From Tubulanus polymorphus (taxonomy: Eukaryota; Nemertea; Palaeonemertea; Tubulaniformes; Tubulanidae): a DNA stretch of 64,000 bases. This document shows, piece by piece, positions 49,596-60,260 of the stretch. Each line of letters opens with the position of its first letter. The first letter of the stretch is position 1. The notes below the pieces were generated by a model that worked only from the letters and a program-made list of their open reading frames with translations, was not told the DNA's origin and did no database searches. The stretch is taken from positions 14,938,275 through 15,002,274 of the forward strand of contig NC_134032.1 of the NCBI RefSeq assembly GCF_964204645.1, read 5' to 3'. A program made the translations under genes and the position numbers.

Positions 49596-50269
49596 AGAGC
49601 GTCAAACGGAAGATGTTATCGACAATTTGGAAATCGGTGAAATGGATTATATCATTGAATTTTCTGGTTCGTGTTTCTTGAGAAATGGCCGAACATGTCC
49701 CACAAGTGACCAGTGGTCCCTGCGTGTCAACTGGTCCTAACGCGGTATCGACTGACACAGTGCGCGCGGCCAAAGACCGACGATGATGCTTAAAGGTCAA
49801 AATCCCCCGACGCTATCACTGAGACGCGTAACGGAGATAGTAATCGTAAAGTTGTGATAAAACTACCATTTCGGACTTTGTAACTAGAATTGGAACTTAA
49901 TCACTGGTGTTGGAGTTAAATAACTGGTTAAAGACCAGCGCGAGCCACAAACACGGAAAATAATTAAATACAGCCCAAAGACAAAGCCCCCCCCCCCGAC
50001 GCTCGTCCCCAGGGCCCGACCACACAACTTAGTCGGTTACATTTTCCAGAGAAAATATTCAAAGAAATTTCGATCGAATAATGGATGAGTTTGCGTGTTG
50101 AAACAAAAACTCAGGCAAAACATCTTTTACATCCGAGATTCTGGCCACCCGGTGCCCGCCCGCTCTTCAAACTGAACTACACCGACTTATACCGCCCTCT
50201 ACAATCTAACCTCGGTAAGCTAGACTACGTCATAAAATCGATAATCGCTGATGAATATGGAATACGTAC

Positions 50270-50413
50270 CAGATTCCAAAACGTCAAATACTTCCATTTT
50301 CCCGCGTACGTCGACGGTCGTGGAAGTTTCACTTCGTACGCATCGTACCAAATCGAATAAGCGTAAACTCCACAGATGGACAGGTGCAGGAGAGTAGCGA
50401 TTGCAGATTTCAT
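50270..50413 (-). CDS. AIG1/ADTRP-family protein, first coding exon
   Basis: ATG at 50413-50411 opens 48 codons ending at the donor GTACGTATT (GT at 50269-50268). The peptide begins MKSAIATLLHLSICGVYA, a hydrophobic N-terminal helix, then a short loop and the segment GKWKYLTFWNL, which matches the family-typical G-K/R-W-K-Y-L-T start of the second membrane segment. Splicing in phase 0 gives ...FWNL then WIQGMLFG.... With exon 2 only the first 96 residues of an expected ~230 are visible. I searched by eye for the downstream NH-x2-HT-type segment on this strand to 41 kb and did not find it, so later exons are either diverged, beyond the repeats, or lost. The gene is transcribed divergently from the schnurri homologue. 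Confidence 0.8.
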
Positions 50414-50470
50414 CGTGTGACAGCTCTGCGCGCGGCGGGTAGTACTGCTCTAGTCCACAGTACTACTGTG

Positions 50471-50478
50471 TTATATAG
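50471..50478 (-). promoter_or_regulatory. TATA box of the AIG1/ADTRP-like gene
   Basis: CTATATAA on the minus strand lies 58-65 bases upstream of the ATG at 50413, predicting a start near 50445 and a ~30-base leader in a GC-rich context. Confidence 0.55.
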
Positions 50479-51350
50479 CGCGATTTCTGGGAATTACCCT
50501 GCGACGACTACTACAAGTGCGACAGTACGCGTACTGTGGCAGTACTATTGTGGCGCTGCGCACTGTAGGCACTAGTGGATTGTCCAGAAATAAACTGGAA
50601 AATGTGACACTAAATAGAAATTGAAAATGTTCAGAGACAGAGTCCTGCTGGGAGTTTAGGAATGGAATTTCTTGTTTAATTTGTGGATCATTCAAAACCG
50701 CCCCACCCCTTGAACTTGAAACCCAACATGGGCTCAGATACATCATAATGCCCCACGAAAAAAAAACGACCCCAAAACATAAAATTTTGTCTCTGTAGAA
50801 TCATAGAACTCAAATCAAATTTGTTTTGAGTTCTATGGTAGAATGTAAACCGATATGCGTTAATTGAATCGGGAATCCTCGTGGAATTCCGGCAGGACGA
50901 ATCGGGAATTCTCGTGGAATTCCGGAGTTGCCCTTTGAGGGTCACCCCCATCAACCCGGTGTCTCTGTATCACTACGCGTTCGAGCTCCCAGGTCCGCAC
51001 ACTTATAATTATATCATCATATCGACCACGATATAACTTATATTCCGAATCGGTCGACATAAAACAGTATATCGATGATATTATACATGGAGCAATTAAT
51101 AAAAACAATATTTAGAGTTGATGATATTGCTCTGTCGGATTTAGACCGCTTTGGCGCCAGCCTGTTAACCGTCGTTTTTAGTGACGTCATTCAGCCATGT
51201 TCGCGCTTCGGAAACTAGAATTTTGTCGCGCTATTAAAAATCGAAATTAAACCAATTAACACGCCGATTAATCGCACCTATTAATTATAACGACACAGGG
51301 GATGATTTGAGGAATCGATTAGTGTTGAGTCAGGTGCGGAGAAAGACTGC
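50479..51350. promoter_or_regulatory. divergent intergenic region
   Basis: The segment lies between the minus-strand AIG1/ADTRP-like promoter and the plus-strand schnurri side. It includes a local duplication of CGGGAAT-CTCGTGGAATTCC near 50871 and 50901 and a GC-richer patch near 51130-51240. Shared control of both genes is only an inference from orientation. Confidence 0.35.
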
Positions 51351-51481
51351 ATTTGTAGGAATCACGCTTGTAATCGGGGTATATCCCGGATATCCCAGTT
51401 CTGGGATAGTCCCTCCTCTCGGGTTGGCGGCGCGGCTTTCCCAGGTTTGTGTGTAAACAAACTTGTGTTTATTTTCTGAAG
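51351..51481 (+). other. candidate 5' non-coding exon of the schnurri homologue
   Basis: A GC-rich patch is followed by TTTTCTGAAG and the good donor GTGAGCTAT (GT at 51482), 1.3 kb upstream of the first coding exon, whose own acceptor (TTTTTAG, exon from 52792) demands an upstream exon. No ATG opens a useful frame. The start point is unknown. Confidence 0.4.
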
Positions 51482-51599
51482 GTGAGCTATATTTATAATA
51501 TCGTTGTCAGTAATTATTCGAACGAGTTGAAAGTTGCGCATTGAACATTTGTTGAGAAAATGATGTGTGAACTTGTAATACGTGTATCTAAAAATGGGG

Positions 51600-51720
51600 G
51601 ATGGATCGAGTTTGATTCCGAATCTCTAGCCCCCGAGTATACAGATCAGAAGACAGGCAGCGGGTTCGAATCCTACCTTAACCGATGTAATATATTTATT
51701 TTTTTTTCGGTGCATTTTAT
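51600..51720 (+). mobile_element. tRNA-like SINE fragment
   Basis: The B-box-like GCGGGTTCGAATCCTACC at about 51660 is preceded by tRNA-like text and followed by a T-rich tail. The A box is not convincing, so a decayed SINE head is more likely than a tRNA gene. Confidence 0.45.
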
Positions 51721-52432
51721 TTTAGCGAATTTCGTTTTTGGTATTTTGTGGCAGATATAATAGGATTTGTGGCTAAGAACCAATTCATAAATCAAAATTT
51801 ATGGCCCAGCTCAGCCTCTTGACTCCTACTACTTGACTCCCCTCTCCACTCCAGCCGAGTCCAGGTTCGGCTGATGTCCCGGGTTTGAATCTAAACTGTT
51901 ATTTAAATGCATTCATACAATATTTAAATGTTGGCAGCAAATAGAAAATTGATCTGAATGCATTTATGTTTGTTGTATTACTCATCGCTTGTGTATTTAT
52001 GGGTAGTTTGCTGTATCGATTTTATTCTAAAAATAGATCGTTGATTTATAGGTCGATATAAATGAATTGTATTATAGACTGTTCCACCATCGATGAACAA
52101 AGATTAAATAAATATTTAGTGAGATAGGATATAAGAAAAATATAAAAAAAAGATTTTATTATGAATTTAATGATATGAATTTTTAAAGTTAAAAACATTT
52201 AATTGGAATATCGTTGTTGAAATTAGAAATATGAAGTAAAACCTATTTAAACTGTTATCTAAAAGAAAAAAAAAACTATAAATTGCGGTGAAAAAATCAA
52301 AATAATCAATAGTGTGTAATGTCTTTTTCAACTTGACTTCATTTGGGTCGCTCATCACACAGAAAAGAGATTTTGTAAAACAAGTTTAACAATATGTCTC
52401 CATGCCTACCAACTGAACGTTTTTATCAAATA
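51721..52432. other. AT-rich non-coding stretch
   Basis: Presumed intron 1 of the schnurri homologue if the upstream exon is real. Nothing else recognised. Confidence 0.4.
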
Positions 52433-52566
52433 CTGGGGCCAGTTGCTCAAATGTTGGTTAAAGATAACCGGCGTATAAATACCATAGTAACAATGGACTT
52501 CTAATTGTCACAATGTCAACTATCCACTGGTTAACTCTAACCAACTTTAGAGCAACTGGCCCCTGG
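52433..52566. mobile_element. palindromic MITE, family M3, copy 1
   Basis: Termini CTGGGGCCAGTTGCTC and GAGCAACTGGCCCCTGG are inverted repeats of each other. The interior contains GGTTAAAGATAACC and a mirrored GGTTAACTCTAACC. A second copy lies at 58896-59028. The termini share CCAGGG-x-CCAGTT with family M2. Confidence 0.8.
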
Positions 52567-52819
52567 TAATCAAAAATTACCGGTATATGTTGACACCCAA
52601 TAAACGTTCGAATTATGCAGTCAATTTTCTCTTTGCTTTTCCATGAAGCTTTTTTGGCAATTCTTCCTTATCGTCATCTGAAACAATTTAGTTGAAATAG
52701 ACATTAAACCACCAATGCATGGTGAAAATAAGATTTTCCCGAATGATTAAGATGGAAATCAGTTTAAAAGAGATCATTTGTTGATTTTTAGGATGGTTTC
52801 AAACTGACATATCGATATA

Positions 52820-52874
52820 ATGACGTCTCAAGTCGAGGAAGAACCGATCACTAGCGAACAAACGTCTATGGATG
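52820..52874 (+). CDS. shn: schnurri/HIVEP homologue, coding exon 1 (start codon)
   Basis: Exon from 52792 after TTTTTAG; ATG at 52820 opens MTSQVEEEPITSEQTSMD plus one base, then the donor GTAAGA (52875). The start is chosen because it is the first ATG in the exon that opens the frame continued in phase by all later exons. This N-terminus precedes a Ser/Thr/Asp-rich region with no folded domain. Confidence 0.7.
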
Positions 52875-52934
52875 GTAAGAAGATTTAATTCTTGATTCTA
52901 ATGTTAACGAAAACTTGTCAAACACTTATAGGTG

Positions 52935-53310
52935 TGGTTGGAGCAGTCCGATTGAATTAAACTGACTTGACGGTGATCAATCTTAATTGGAGCAGTCCCA
53001 TTCAATAAAACTGACTTGCCGGTGATCACTCCTAAAGTTGGAGCAGTCCCATTGAATTAAACTGACTTGCCGGTGATCACTCTTAATTGGAGCAGTCCCA
53101 TTGATTTATTAAACTAACTTGCCAGTGATCACTCTCATTTGGAGCAGTCCCATTGATTTATTAAACTGACTTGCCGGTGATCACTCTTAATGTTGGAGCA
53201 GTCCCATCGAACTGTACTGACTTGCCAGTGATCACTCTCAATTGGAGCAGTCCCATTGAATTAAACTCACTTGCCAGTGATCACTCTTAATTGGAGCAGT
53301 CCCATTCTGT
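52935..53310. repeat. ~48-bp intronic minisatellite
   Basis: About eight copies of TTGGAGCAGTCCCATTGAAT, AAACTGACTTGCCGGTGATC and ACTCTTAA inside the intron between coding exons 1 and 2. Confidence 0.85.
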
Positions 53311-53353
53311 CCAGGTATTAATTCTCGATGTATATTTTTACATATATTTATAG

Positions 53354-53521
53354 TGGAAGAAATGATAATAGTCACTTCCTCTCCGTCTGCCGCTGGTAGT
53401 ACAACAGATCGCGCAGTAGATGGCATCACCGATATCAAAACTAAACGTTTAGTGCTCGTTAAAAACGAAAATGGGTCGAATACGGACGCGCCGATTTCAA
53501 TCGCCGAGGAGATTACTGACG
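53354..53521 (+). CDS. shn: schnurri/HIVEP homologue, coding exon 2
   Basis: 168 bp between acceptor TATTTATAG and donor GTAAGA (53522), phase 1 in and 1 out. It encodes a low-complexity Ser/Thr/Asp/Lys segment beginning VEEMIIVTSSPSAAGS. No known domain. Phase and CpG-rich codon use tie it to the neighbours. Confidence 0.75.
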
Positions 53522-54083
53522 GTAAGAATTCTCAATTGTTGATCATCTAGTCAGTGATTCAGTCAAATACAGGTAGATCATGTGATTGGCCCATCATCTA
53601 GTCAGTGTTTGGTTAATGATTGATACATCGTCTGTTTTGTGATTGGTCAATTCATTCGATCACATTATTAGCTGGTTTTGGTTGATTCTCTGGTGGTACG
53701 TGATTTATTTGTCAGTGTTGTGTAAATCAGGGAATTTTGTAGGAAAAAAAAATTCAGGGAAAAGTCTTGGAAATAATTTGAGATTGCGCATAAAATCAAA
53801 TTCGTGTTTATGGATTGAATCGGATCAAGTCAGGGAAAAGAAACCGAGTCAAATAAAGGTGGCGCCACCCTGAAAAATTTCTGGTAAAAATGATGATTGA
53901 GGTTTCCATAGACAAGTAATAATATATAAAAAAATATTGAAAAAATAATAAAAAAATATCAAAACTTTTGAAAATGGCTCATAGAATTGAGTTGAAACGT
54001 TAAGCTACCAGGTAGTTTTTCTTTTTATTGTGGGTTTTTGTCTACTAATGATGATTTGCGAATGATTGTGATGATTGTTTCAG
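53522..54083. other. intron 2 of the schnurri homologue
   Basis: AT-rich with two TCATCTAGTCAGTG repeats near 53544 and 53593. Nothing coding; the 76-codon frame at 53643-53873 shows no domain. Confidence 0.6.
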
Positions 54084-57000
54084 ATGATGGCGGTAGCGAA
54101 GTCATGACGATCGACGACGACGGAGCTCAAAAATCTCGTTCGTTAGAAGCTTTATTCCGGGTAACCGACTCCGAATTACAGAACTTTACGATCACCGAAA
54201 TCGAACAACAACCGAACTCCTCGGTTCGTACGATCTCGATCGTTAACGCCGGCGGTGATAAAATACAGCTGATCAGCAGCGGCGCCGACGACGACAATCA
54301 GTTACAATCGTCGTCAGGGATACGAGTAATTTACGCGGATTGCGACGATCCGAATAAAGATGGCGCCATCGACGAATCGGCGACGGATGATAAGAAGAAA
54401 GCGTTGAAAATCGAAACGGCGTTGTCGCCGACGACGACGAATTTAGAATCGAAACCCGGGCGACATATCTGCCCGTATTGTAGCCGGGCGTGCGCGAAAC
54501 CGAGCGTGCTCCAAAAACATATCCGGGCGCACACGGGTGAGCGCCCGTATCCGTGTATCCCGTGCGGGTTCTCGTTTAAAACGAAGAGCAATCTTTACAA
54601 ACACTGTAAATCTCGTACGCATACGATTAAAGTCAGTCGTCATAGTAACCGCGCGATGTCCGGCTGTACGATGTCGGAGTTGCGTTACATGCGGAGTATC
54701 GCGTCGGCGTCCGGAGAGGAGTACAATCCGGAGAAACATGATCACGCGGTCGATATCGACGAAATACCGCTACAATCGACGAACAATCAGCCGGTTACCG
54801 CGTCGTCGCCGTCGGAAACGAACGATAATCAACAACAATACGTGTCGTTGGCCGGTAACGAGGTCGTGCAGGTCGTCGAGGTCGGAGAAAGCGGAGACGA
54901 GCAGACGGTGCTTTATAATTTACACGTACCGAACGACGGTAGCGGTCCGTATCTCGTACGGATGAATCCCGAGGAGCAGACGCACGACGACGACGACGAG
55001 CAGACGGATACCGCCGGAAACCGTCTGCTCGTCGTCGACGGCGATGAAGGAAAGACGAAAAGCGACGAACAGCAGACGACGAGCGTTTTTCTCGAAGGCG
55101 AAGACGCGGCTCGAGTTCTCATGACGCAAATTCATCCGTCAACGTCTTCGAAATCGATGGAAACCACGGCGACGACGACAACAATGATCACCCCGTCGGA
55201 ATTGTTGAGTAAACGCATCAATTATTTGATCGATAAGAATTCGGCCATTTTGGATACGCCGATGGCCGACCGGCCACGACCGAAGCGGCTTTCGCGACAG
55301 AACAGCGAAGTAAAACTGGTCGAGACTCCGGTCATCGTCCGGGGCAACGTGGAGTCCCCGGTCATTGTCAGGGGCAACCCCGGGACGCGAGACGCGTTAT
55401 CGAAAAAATATATCGCGTTGACCGAGCAATTGAATTCGGCTCCGATTGCTAACGTGCTGCCACCTGGTGGCGACGACGAAGATATGATAGTTGTCGGCGG
55501 CGATACGTCATCGGCGGAATCTCTACTGCTAGAGGGCGCCGCTGTACCGGACGACGGCGCAGGATCGAATTCATCCGAGATTAAAATACGATTTAAAATT
55601 CCGACGAAACCGACGGAATTAACGAGTGAATCAAAACAATTTCATTCAACGCTCCTGACGACAAGAAGCCCCGCCCTGATGACTAGAAGCCCCGCCCTGA
55701 CGACGAAAAGCCCTGCCCTGACAATAAGAAGCCCCGCCCTCTCATCGTCATCCAAACCGAAATTAATCCATCCGAAAATTATCAAAGTAAAAACTTCGCC
55801 GACTTCGAGTAAAACGTCGATCGACGAACTACCGGCGCCATCTGGTAGCGACGTAGTTACAACAATGACTGCGTCGCCGGCGACGACGACGGCTAATTCC
55901 CCGCCCGAGTGGAAGATGATCCTAAAAGGGAAACTGCTGATGAAACGCTCGATGAGTGCGGAGAAGATGATATCGTCAACGGCGACGGAACAATGTCAGA
56001 AAACGCTGCTACAACGAGCCGTTTCCGTTCCGATATTACCGCAACAATTAACGCCTTGCAACGAGAAGCAAGTGTCGCCTAGCGACGCGATAATCGAAGA
56101 ATTTGTCGTCGCCGATGGCGACGCGAAACATAAAGAGACGAAGGTTTTTTCGACACCGACGAAATCGTATTTGAGTTTGATTCCTCCGCAGTTACTGACG
56201 CCGAATACCGATCAAATATCCGACAACAATGAGTGGTTGCCATCACGATACATCGATCAGTGCGTCTACACGTCCAATAGCGCTATCGTATCGCCCGTGT
56301 TGCTCGGCAACCAGCAGTTATTGCGTTTGCCGAATCTCGGGCGTGATCTACCGCCGTTGAACCTCGGCGCCGACACGCTGGCGAGATTCCAAAAAACCGA
56401 CAACGACGACGAAATCATTGCCATGGAAACGGACGATTCGACGGCGATGTCTCAAAAAATGGAGAACGTTTCTCGGTCGTCGTCGGGCGGCGACGGTAAA
56501 ATGGAATCGTCGACGAATCCTACGTATTGTACGATTCAAGGTACGCAACCGATGTACGTTCTGCAGAGCACCGGTAAAAAACTGTCGATGTATTCGAATT
56601 GGCGAATTGCCAGCCACAATCCGAATCCGATGGGTTTATCGTCGAGGTCGATGCTCGCGTTGTACGAGACAAACAAACGATTAGATACGTTAAACTACGT
56701 GAATTCATCGCCGGAGAAAGACGGATTATTGACTCATTCGAGTAACTGGAGCGCCGCCGTTCCTCAGCAACAGCAGCAGACGGATGAAACCGTTACCGTC
56801 GACGACGAGATCGTCGACAATATGGCCGATATCGCCGTCGTCGAGAGCGAGGTCGTCGTGACGACCGAGCGACGTTCGATCGTTAAACCGGCCGTACGCG
56901 ATTTAGAGTTGGAGATAATCACCGCGGCGACGCGCGATGAGCAGACGGCGGACGACGGCGTCGTCGCGGCGACGGCGTCGGACGCGGATTTAAAAACGAA

Positions 57001-57471
57001 ACGCGCGCGATTAATCTCGATCGGAGGATTCAAATCGGAAGAGGAATACGTGTATATACGAGGTCGAGGTCGCGGGAAATACGTCTGCCAACAATGCGGC
57101 ATACGCTGTCGCAAACCGAGTATGTTGAAAAAACACGTACGCACGCACACGGACTTTCGGCCGTACCGATGTAAACAATGCCATTTCTCGTTCAAAACTA
57201 AAGGAAATCTGACGAAGCACATGAAATCTAAAACGCACTATAAACGCTGTATGGAGATCGGGGTTTTCCCCGTTCCGACGGCAGTGGACGATACGCAGAT
57301 CGACTCGGACGTTCTCGAGCAACAGATCTGGTGGTCGAGACTAGGATCGATCGTATCCCAAGACGGTTCCCACGACGACGACGACGATGATGACGATGAT
57401 GAAGACGATGATGATTCAGATGATGCTGCTGCTGCTGCTGATGATGATGCCAAAGATGCGTCTTTTTCCGG
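54084..57471 (+). CDS. shn: schnurri/HIVEP homologue, large coding exon 3 with both ZAS finger pairs
   Basis: Starts after TTTCAG (54083), phase 1; ends at the donor GTAGGT (57472). Numbered from the ATG in 52820, residues ~201-253 are ZAS1, a C2H2 pair beginning HICPYCSRACAKPSVLQKHI with the linker HTGERPYPC. Residues ~1073-1126 are ZAS2, beginning YVCQQCGIRCRKPSMLKKH with HTDFRPYRC. Both pairs, with FSFKTKSNL and FSFKTKGNL second fingers, are diagnostic of the schnurri/HIVEP family, which binds kB-like and SMAD-associated sites and acts as a SMAD cofactor in BMP/Dpp signalling (family knowledge). Also seen: LSKRINYLIDKNSAI with RPRPKRLSRQNSE (~446-490), a W-x-NPNP-GL region (~912-963), SPAL-type octapeptide repeats near 55670-55740, and a poly-Asp tract just after ZAS2, where HIVEPs also have an acidic domain. 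The 1145-codon frame that includes upstream intron codons should be trimmed to this exon. Confidence 0.9.
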
Positions 57472-58205
57472 GTAGGTGCTGCTACAATCTAGGGGTCCCT
57501 ATTATACCTTGATTCTTAAAAAGAAAAAATCATACTACTGAATGCTTTTAAAGTTGCTTGAAGCTCCTTTGATTTTGGCAAAATGCCCGAAATTCCTTCA
57601 ATTTTGAGAAAAAGGCGATTAGAAATTTGGGACCTTGATTTCTGTTTCCATCCAATTAGACGGTCACCAAATAAGAAACTGAGTTTAATAGCGTTTAACA
57701 AAATTCACAAACAAAACCACTTTTGAGAAAATGCCCAAAACTCCTTAAATTTCGAGAACTATTTAAGTTGTAGAATTTGTGAACAAAACCACTGAATTAC
57801 CGGTTTACCGAGATAAACAGTGCTGATATTTTAGGAGAAGTCTACTGTAATTGAGATATGAAAGTGATGCAGAAGTTTCTTCGAAATTTCGAGATTTTCT
57901 CCTTTCAAACTCCTTCAAAACTCATTACATATGAACAAAAGCCGTACAGTAAAACTACGCCTAAATCGAGTGGTGAATTTGAAATTTTACTCCTTGAAAA
58001 ATACTTGATAACTTATATCCAGTAGGGCACCGTTATGACCAATAGTGGTCCTAAATCTTAAGACTGATCTTAAGTTGTTAGATTGGCTAAAGAACTAATT
58101 TTTCGATATATCTCTAAATTCGAGTTTCAATTTTTCTCGCTCATTGTTTGATATTTCAATTATCGCATTCATTATTAGAGATTGATGTCGTTTAATTTCG
58201 CGCAG
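57472..58205. other. intron 3 of the schnurri homologue
   Basis: AT-rich, no repeat array or gene recognised. Recurrent AACTCCTT and TTTGAGAA words are short and scattered. Confidence 0.6.
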
Positions 58206-58412
58206 ATCGACCGCACCGATACCGAGGCTCGTTCAAACATCGTCGTTCGCCGCTCAACAGGAGTCAACTGCGGTCGCCGCGGTAACCGAAGAATCGACCG
58301 ATCGACCGGTTTACGTAGCGATACAAAACGAGTCGACGACTGTTGCCGCCGCCACGCGACCGCAATACGCTAAAATCGCTACCATCGACAATAATCCTAA
58401 ACAACAGCAACG
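58206..58412 (+). CDS. shn: schnurri/HIVEP homologue, coding exon 4
   Basis: 207 bp from TTTCGCGCAG to the donor GTACGG (58413). The previous exon leaves two bases and this one completes the codon and again leaves two, giving a clean frame starting STAPIPRLVQTSSFAAQQ, with a later RPVYVAIQNE and a QQQ end. An alternative donor at 58428 (GTACCT) would break phase with the next exon, so 58412 is preferred. No folded domain. The plus-strand open frame of 63 codons that overlaps it is a shadow. Confidence 0.75.
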
Positions 58413-58522
58413 GTACGGAGATTTAAAAGTACCTCTTAGAGGGACAAGGTGGCGCCACTGACCTGAAATACCTGGAAAACTCTGGGAATCAGATAAATCT
58501 GATATAAATCAGGGAAAACTTA

Positions 58523-59190
58523 GGATCCGGTTCCACAGTCATGAGTTAGAGTTAACACTGAGTTAAAATTAGTTCATTTGACCTGAAATACCTCGATTTC
58601 TGAAAAACTCAGGGAATTGGACAAATTTTACTATAAACCTGGACCCAGTTCCACAGTCATGAGTTAGAGTTAACTCTGAGTTAAAATTAGTTCATTTTCA
58701 ATGTTTTAACCAAGAGTCAAATCTTAACTCAGAAATGTGGAACTGGACCAAGGATAGCATTATATATATATATGTTAGTTCATCAGGACCCAGTTCCACA
58801 GTTGTGAGTTAGAGTTAACTCTGAGTTAAAGTTAGTTCATTTTCAATGTTTTAACCCAGGGTCAAATCTTAACTCAGAATTGTGGAACTGGACCCTGGGG
58901 TCGGTTGCTCAAAAGTTGGTTAGAGTTAACCAGTGGTTAGTTGATATGGTGACAATTGAAATTTAATTGTTACTATGGTATTTAATGGCCGGTTATGTTT
59001 AACCAACTTTTCAGCAACCGGCCCCCGGAAAACTCAAGAATATAAATCCCACAATCACAAAGTAGAAAAACATAAAATGTCGAGAATTTTCGGTTTTAAA
59101 TTATTAGAATTAACTGAGTTAAAATAAGTTCATTTTCGATGAGTTAACTCAGTCAAATCTTAACTCACAACTGTGGAACCGGCTCCAGGG
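58523..59190. mobile_element. MITE cluster in intron 4 (families M2 and M3)
   Basis: In order: a half M2 (58523-58580), a full M2 (58639-58753), a full M2 (58784-58898) whose right end abuts a full M3 (58896-59028), and a truncated M2 (59107-59190). All have the inverted ends given for the copies at 49481 and 52433. A TATATATATATA microsatellite separates the two full M2 copies. Confidence 0.8.
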
Positions 59191-59289
59191 AATTTGACAA
59201 ATTTTACCAAAAACCCGGAATAACTCAAGAATATAAATCTTATTAAATATCGAGAATTTTCGGTTTTAAATTATTAGAATTATTTTCAG

Positions 59290-59567
59290 ATTCAGTACAA
59301 TTTACGGCTACACAACGAAAACTGGATCGGAGTTGAAAAATAGAAATCAAACTGGACACACAGGAGGAGGAGGAGAAGAAGGAGGAATAGAAGCAGAAGG
59401 AGTAGAGGAGTTGAGTACCGATCGTGAGATAGCTCGCAGTCTGTTAGATCTAGCGAAACGAGGAGACTCCGTTAAAAAATCATCATCGATTCCTTCTGCT
59501 GCAGTCGCCGTGGCGATACAACAACAGAACGTCGTCATCGACGACAATGAAACCGACGAACAAAAAG
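59290..59567 (+). CDS. shn: schnurri/HIVEP homologue, coding exon 5
   Basis: 278 bp from TATTTTCAG to a donor GTGGCG (59568). The donor is weak but phase matches the next exon. It encodes FSTIYGYTTKTGSELKN, a GGGGEEGG patch, then STDREIARSLLDLAKRGDS, which looks like an amphipathic helix, and an Asn/Asp-rich end. No known domain. Confidence 0.75.
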
Positions 59568-59646
59568 GTGGCGCTTCGAGGAATTTTATTCGAAAAAAAA
59601 AAACGATTTAAATTTCGATCAAAAATTTTCCGCGTCTTTGTTTCAG

Positions 59647-59840
59647 GAAATCGGCTGGATACTCTGATCGGGGCGCTGATGTCCCGAACTCATCCTCCCG
59701 ACGCCGCGGCAACGACAACAATGAGCCTACCGACCAGCAGTTACCAAGACAACGATGGACCGAAAAAAGTATCGAAAAGGCCGCAGCAGGAAAATGTCTC
59801 TGCGACGACTGGGACGGAATATCTCGAGAAGTCATCTCCA
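59647..59840 (+). CDS. shn: schnurri/HIVEP homologue, coding exon 6
   Basis: 194 bp from GTTTCAG to the donor GTAAGA (59841), entering with two bases and leaving in phase 0. It encodes NRLDTLIGALMSRTHPPDA and a Lys/Ser/Gln-rich stretch ending EYLEKSSP. The intron before it is only 79 bp. Confidence 0.75.
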
Positions 59841-59869
59841 GTAAGAGATTGCTGCTGACATCTAGTGGG

Positions 59870-60222
59870 GTAGCTCGTGGGCGCCATCTAGTGGGCCCCT
59901 GGTGGTCCTCACTTGCCACAAGTAGAATCTTGTATTGCCGCAGTAGTTGGTGTCCCACTAACACTAGCGACACCTGGTGGATCCTCACTTGCCACAAGTG
60001 GAATCCTCTCTTGCGGCAGTTGTTGATATCCCAATACGCACTAGCGACACCTGGTGGATCCTCACTTGCCACAAGTAGAATCCTCTATTGCCGCAGTTGT
60101 TGATATCCCAATACCCACTAGCGACACCTGGTGGATCCTCACTTGCCACAAGTAGAATCCTCTATTGCCGCAGTAATTGTTGTCCCACTCTAACTAGCGA
60201 CACCTGGTGGATGTTAGAATCC
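59870..60222. repeat. 77-bp intronic minisatellite, about 4.5 copies
   Basis: The CTGGTGGATCCTCACTTGCC marker recurs at 59974, 60051 and 60128, with a truncated CTGGTGGAT at 60204, inside the intron between coding exons 6 and 7. Variation is low. Confidence 0.9.
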
Positions 60223-60260
60223 TCATTATTTTTGAATGAAAGTCGAATGTTTAATTTCAG

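Noticed and set aside
54537-54965. Arg-rich 142-codon frame overlapping the schnurri exon
   Set aside because: Out-of-frame shadow of the CpG-rich coding exon.
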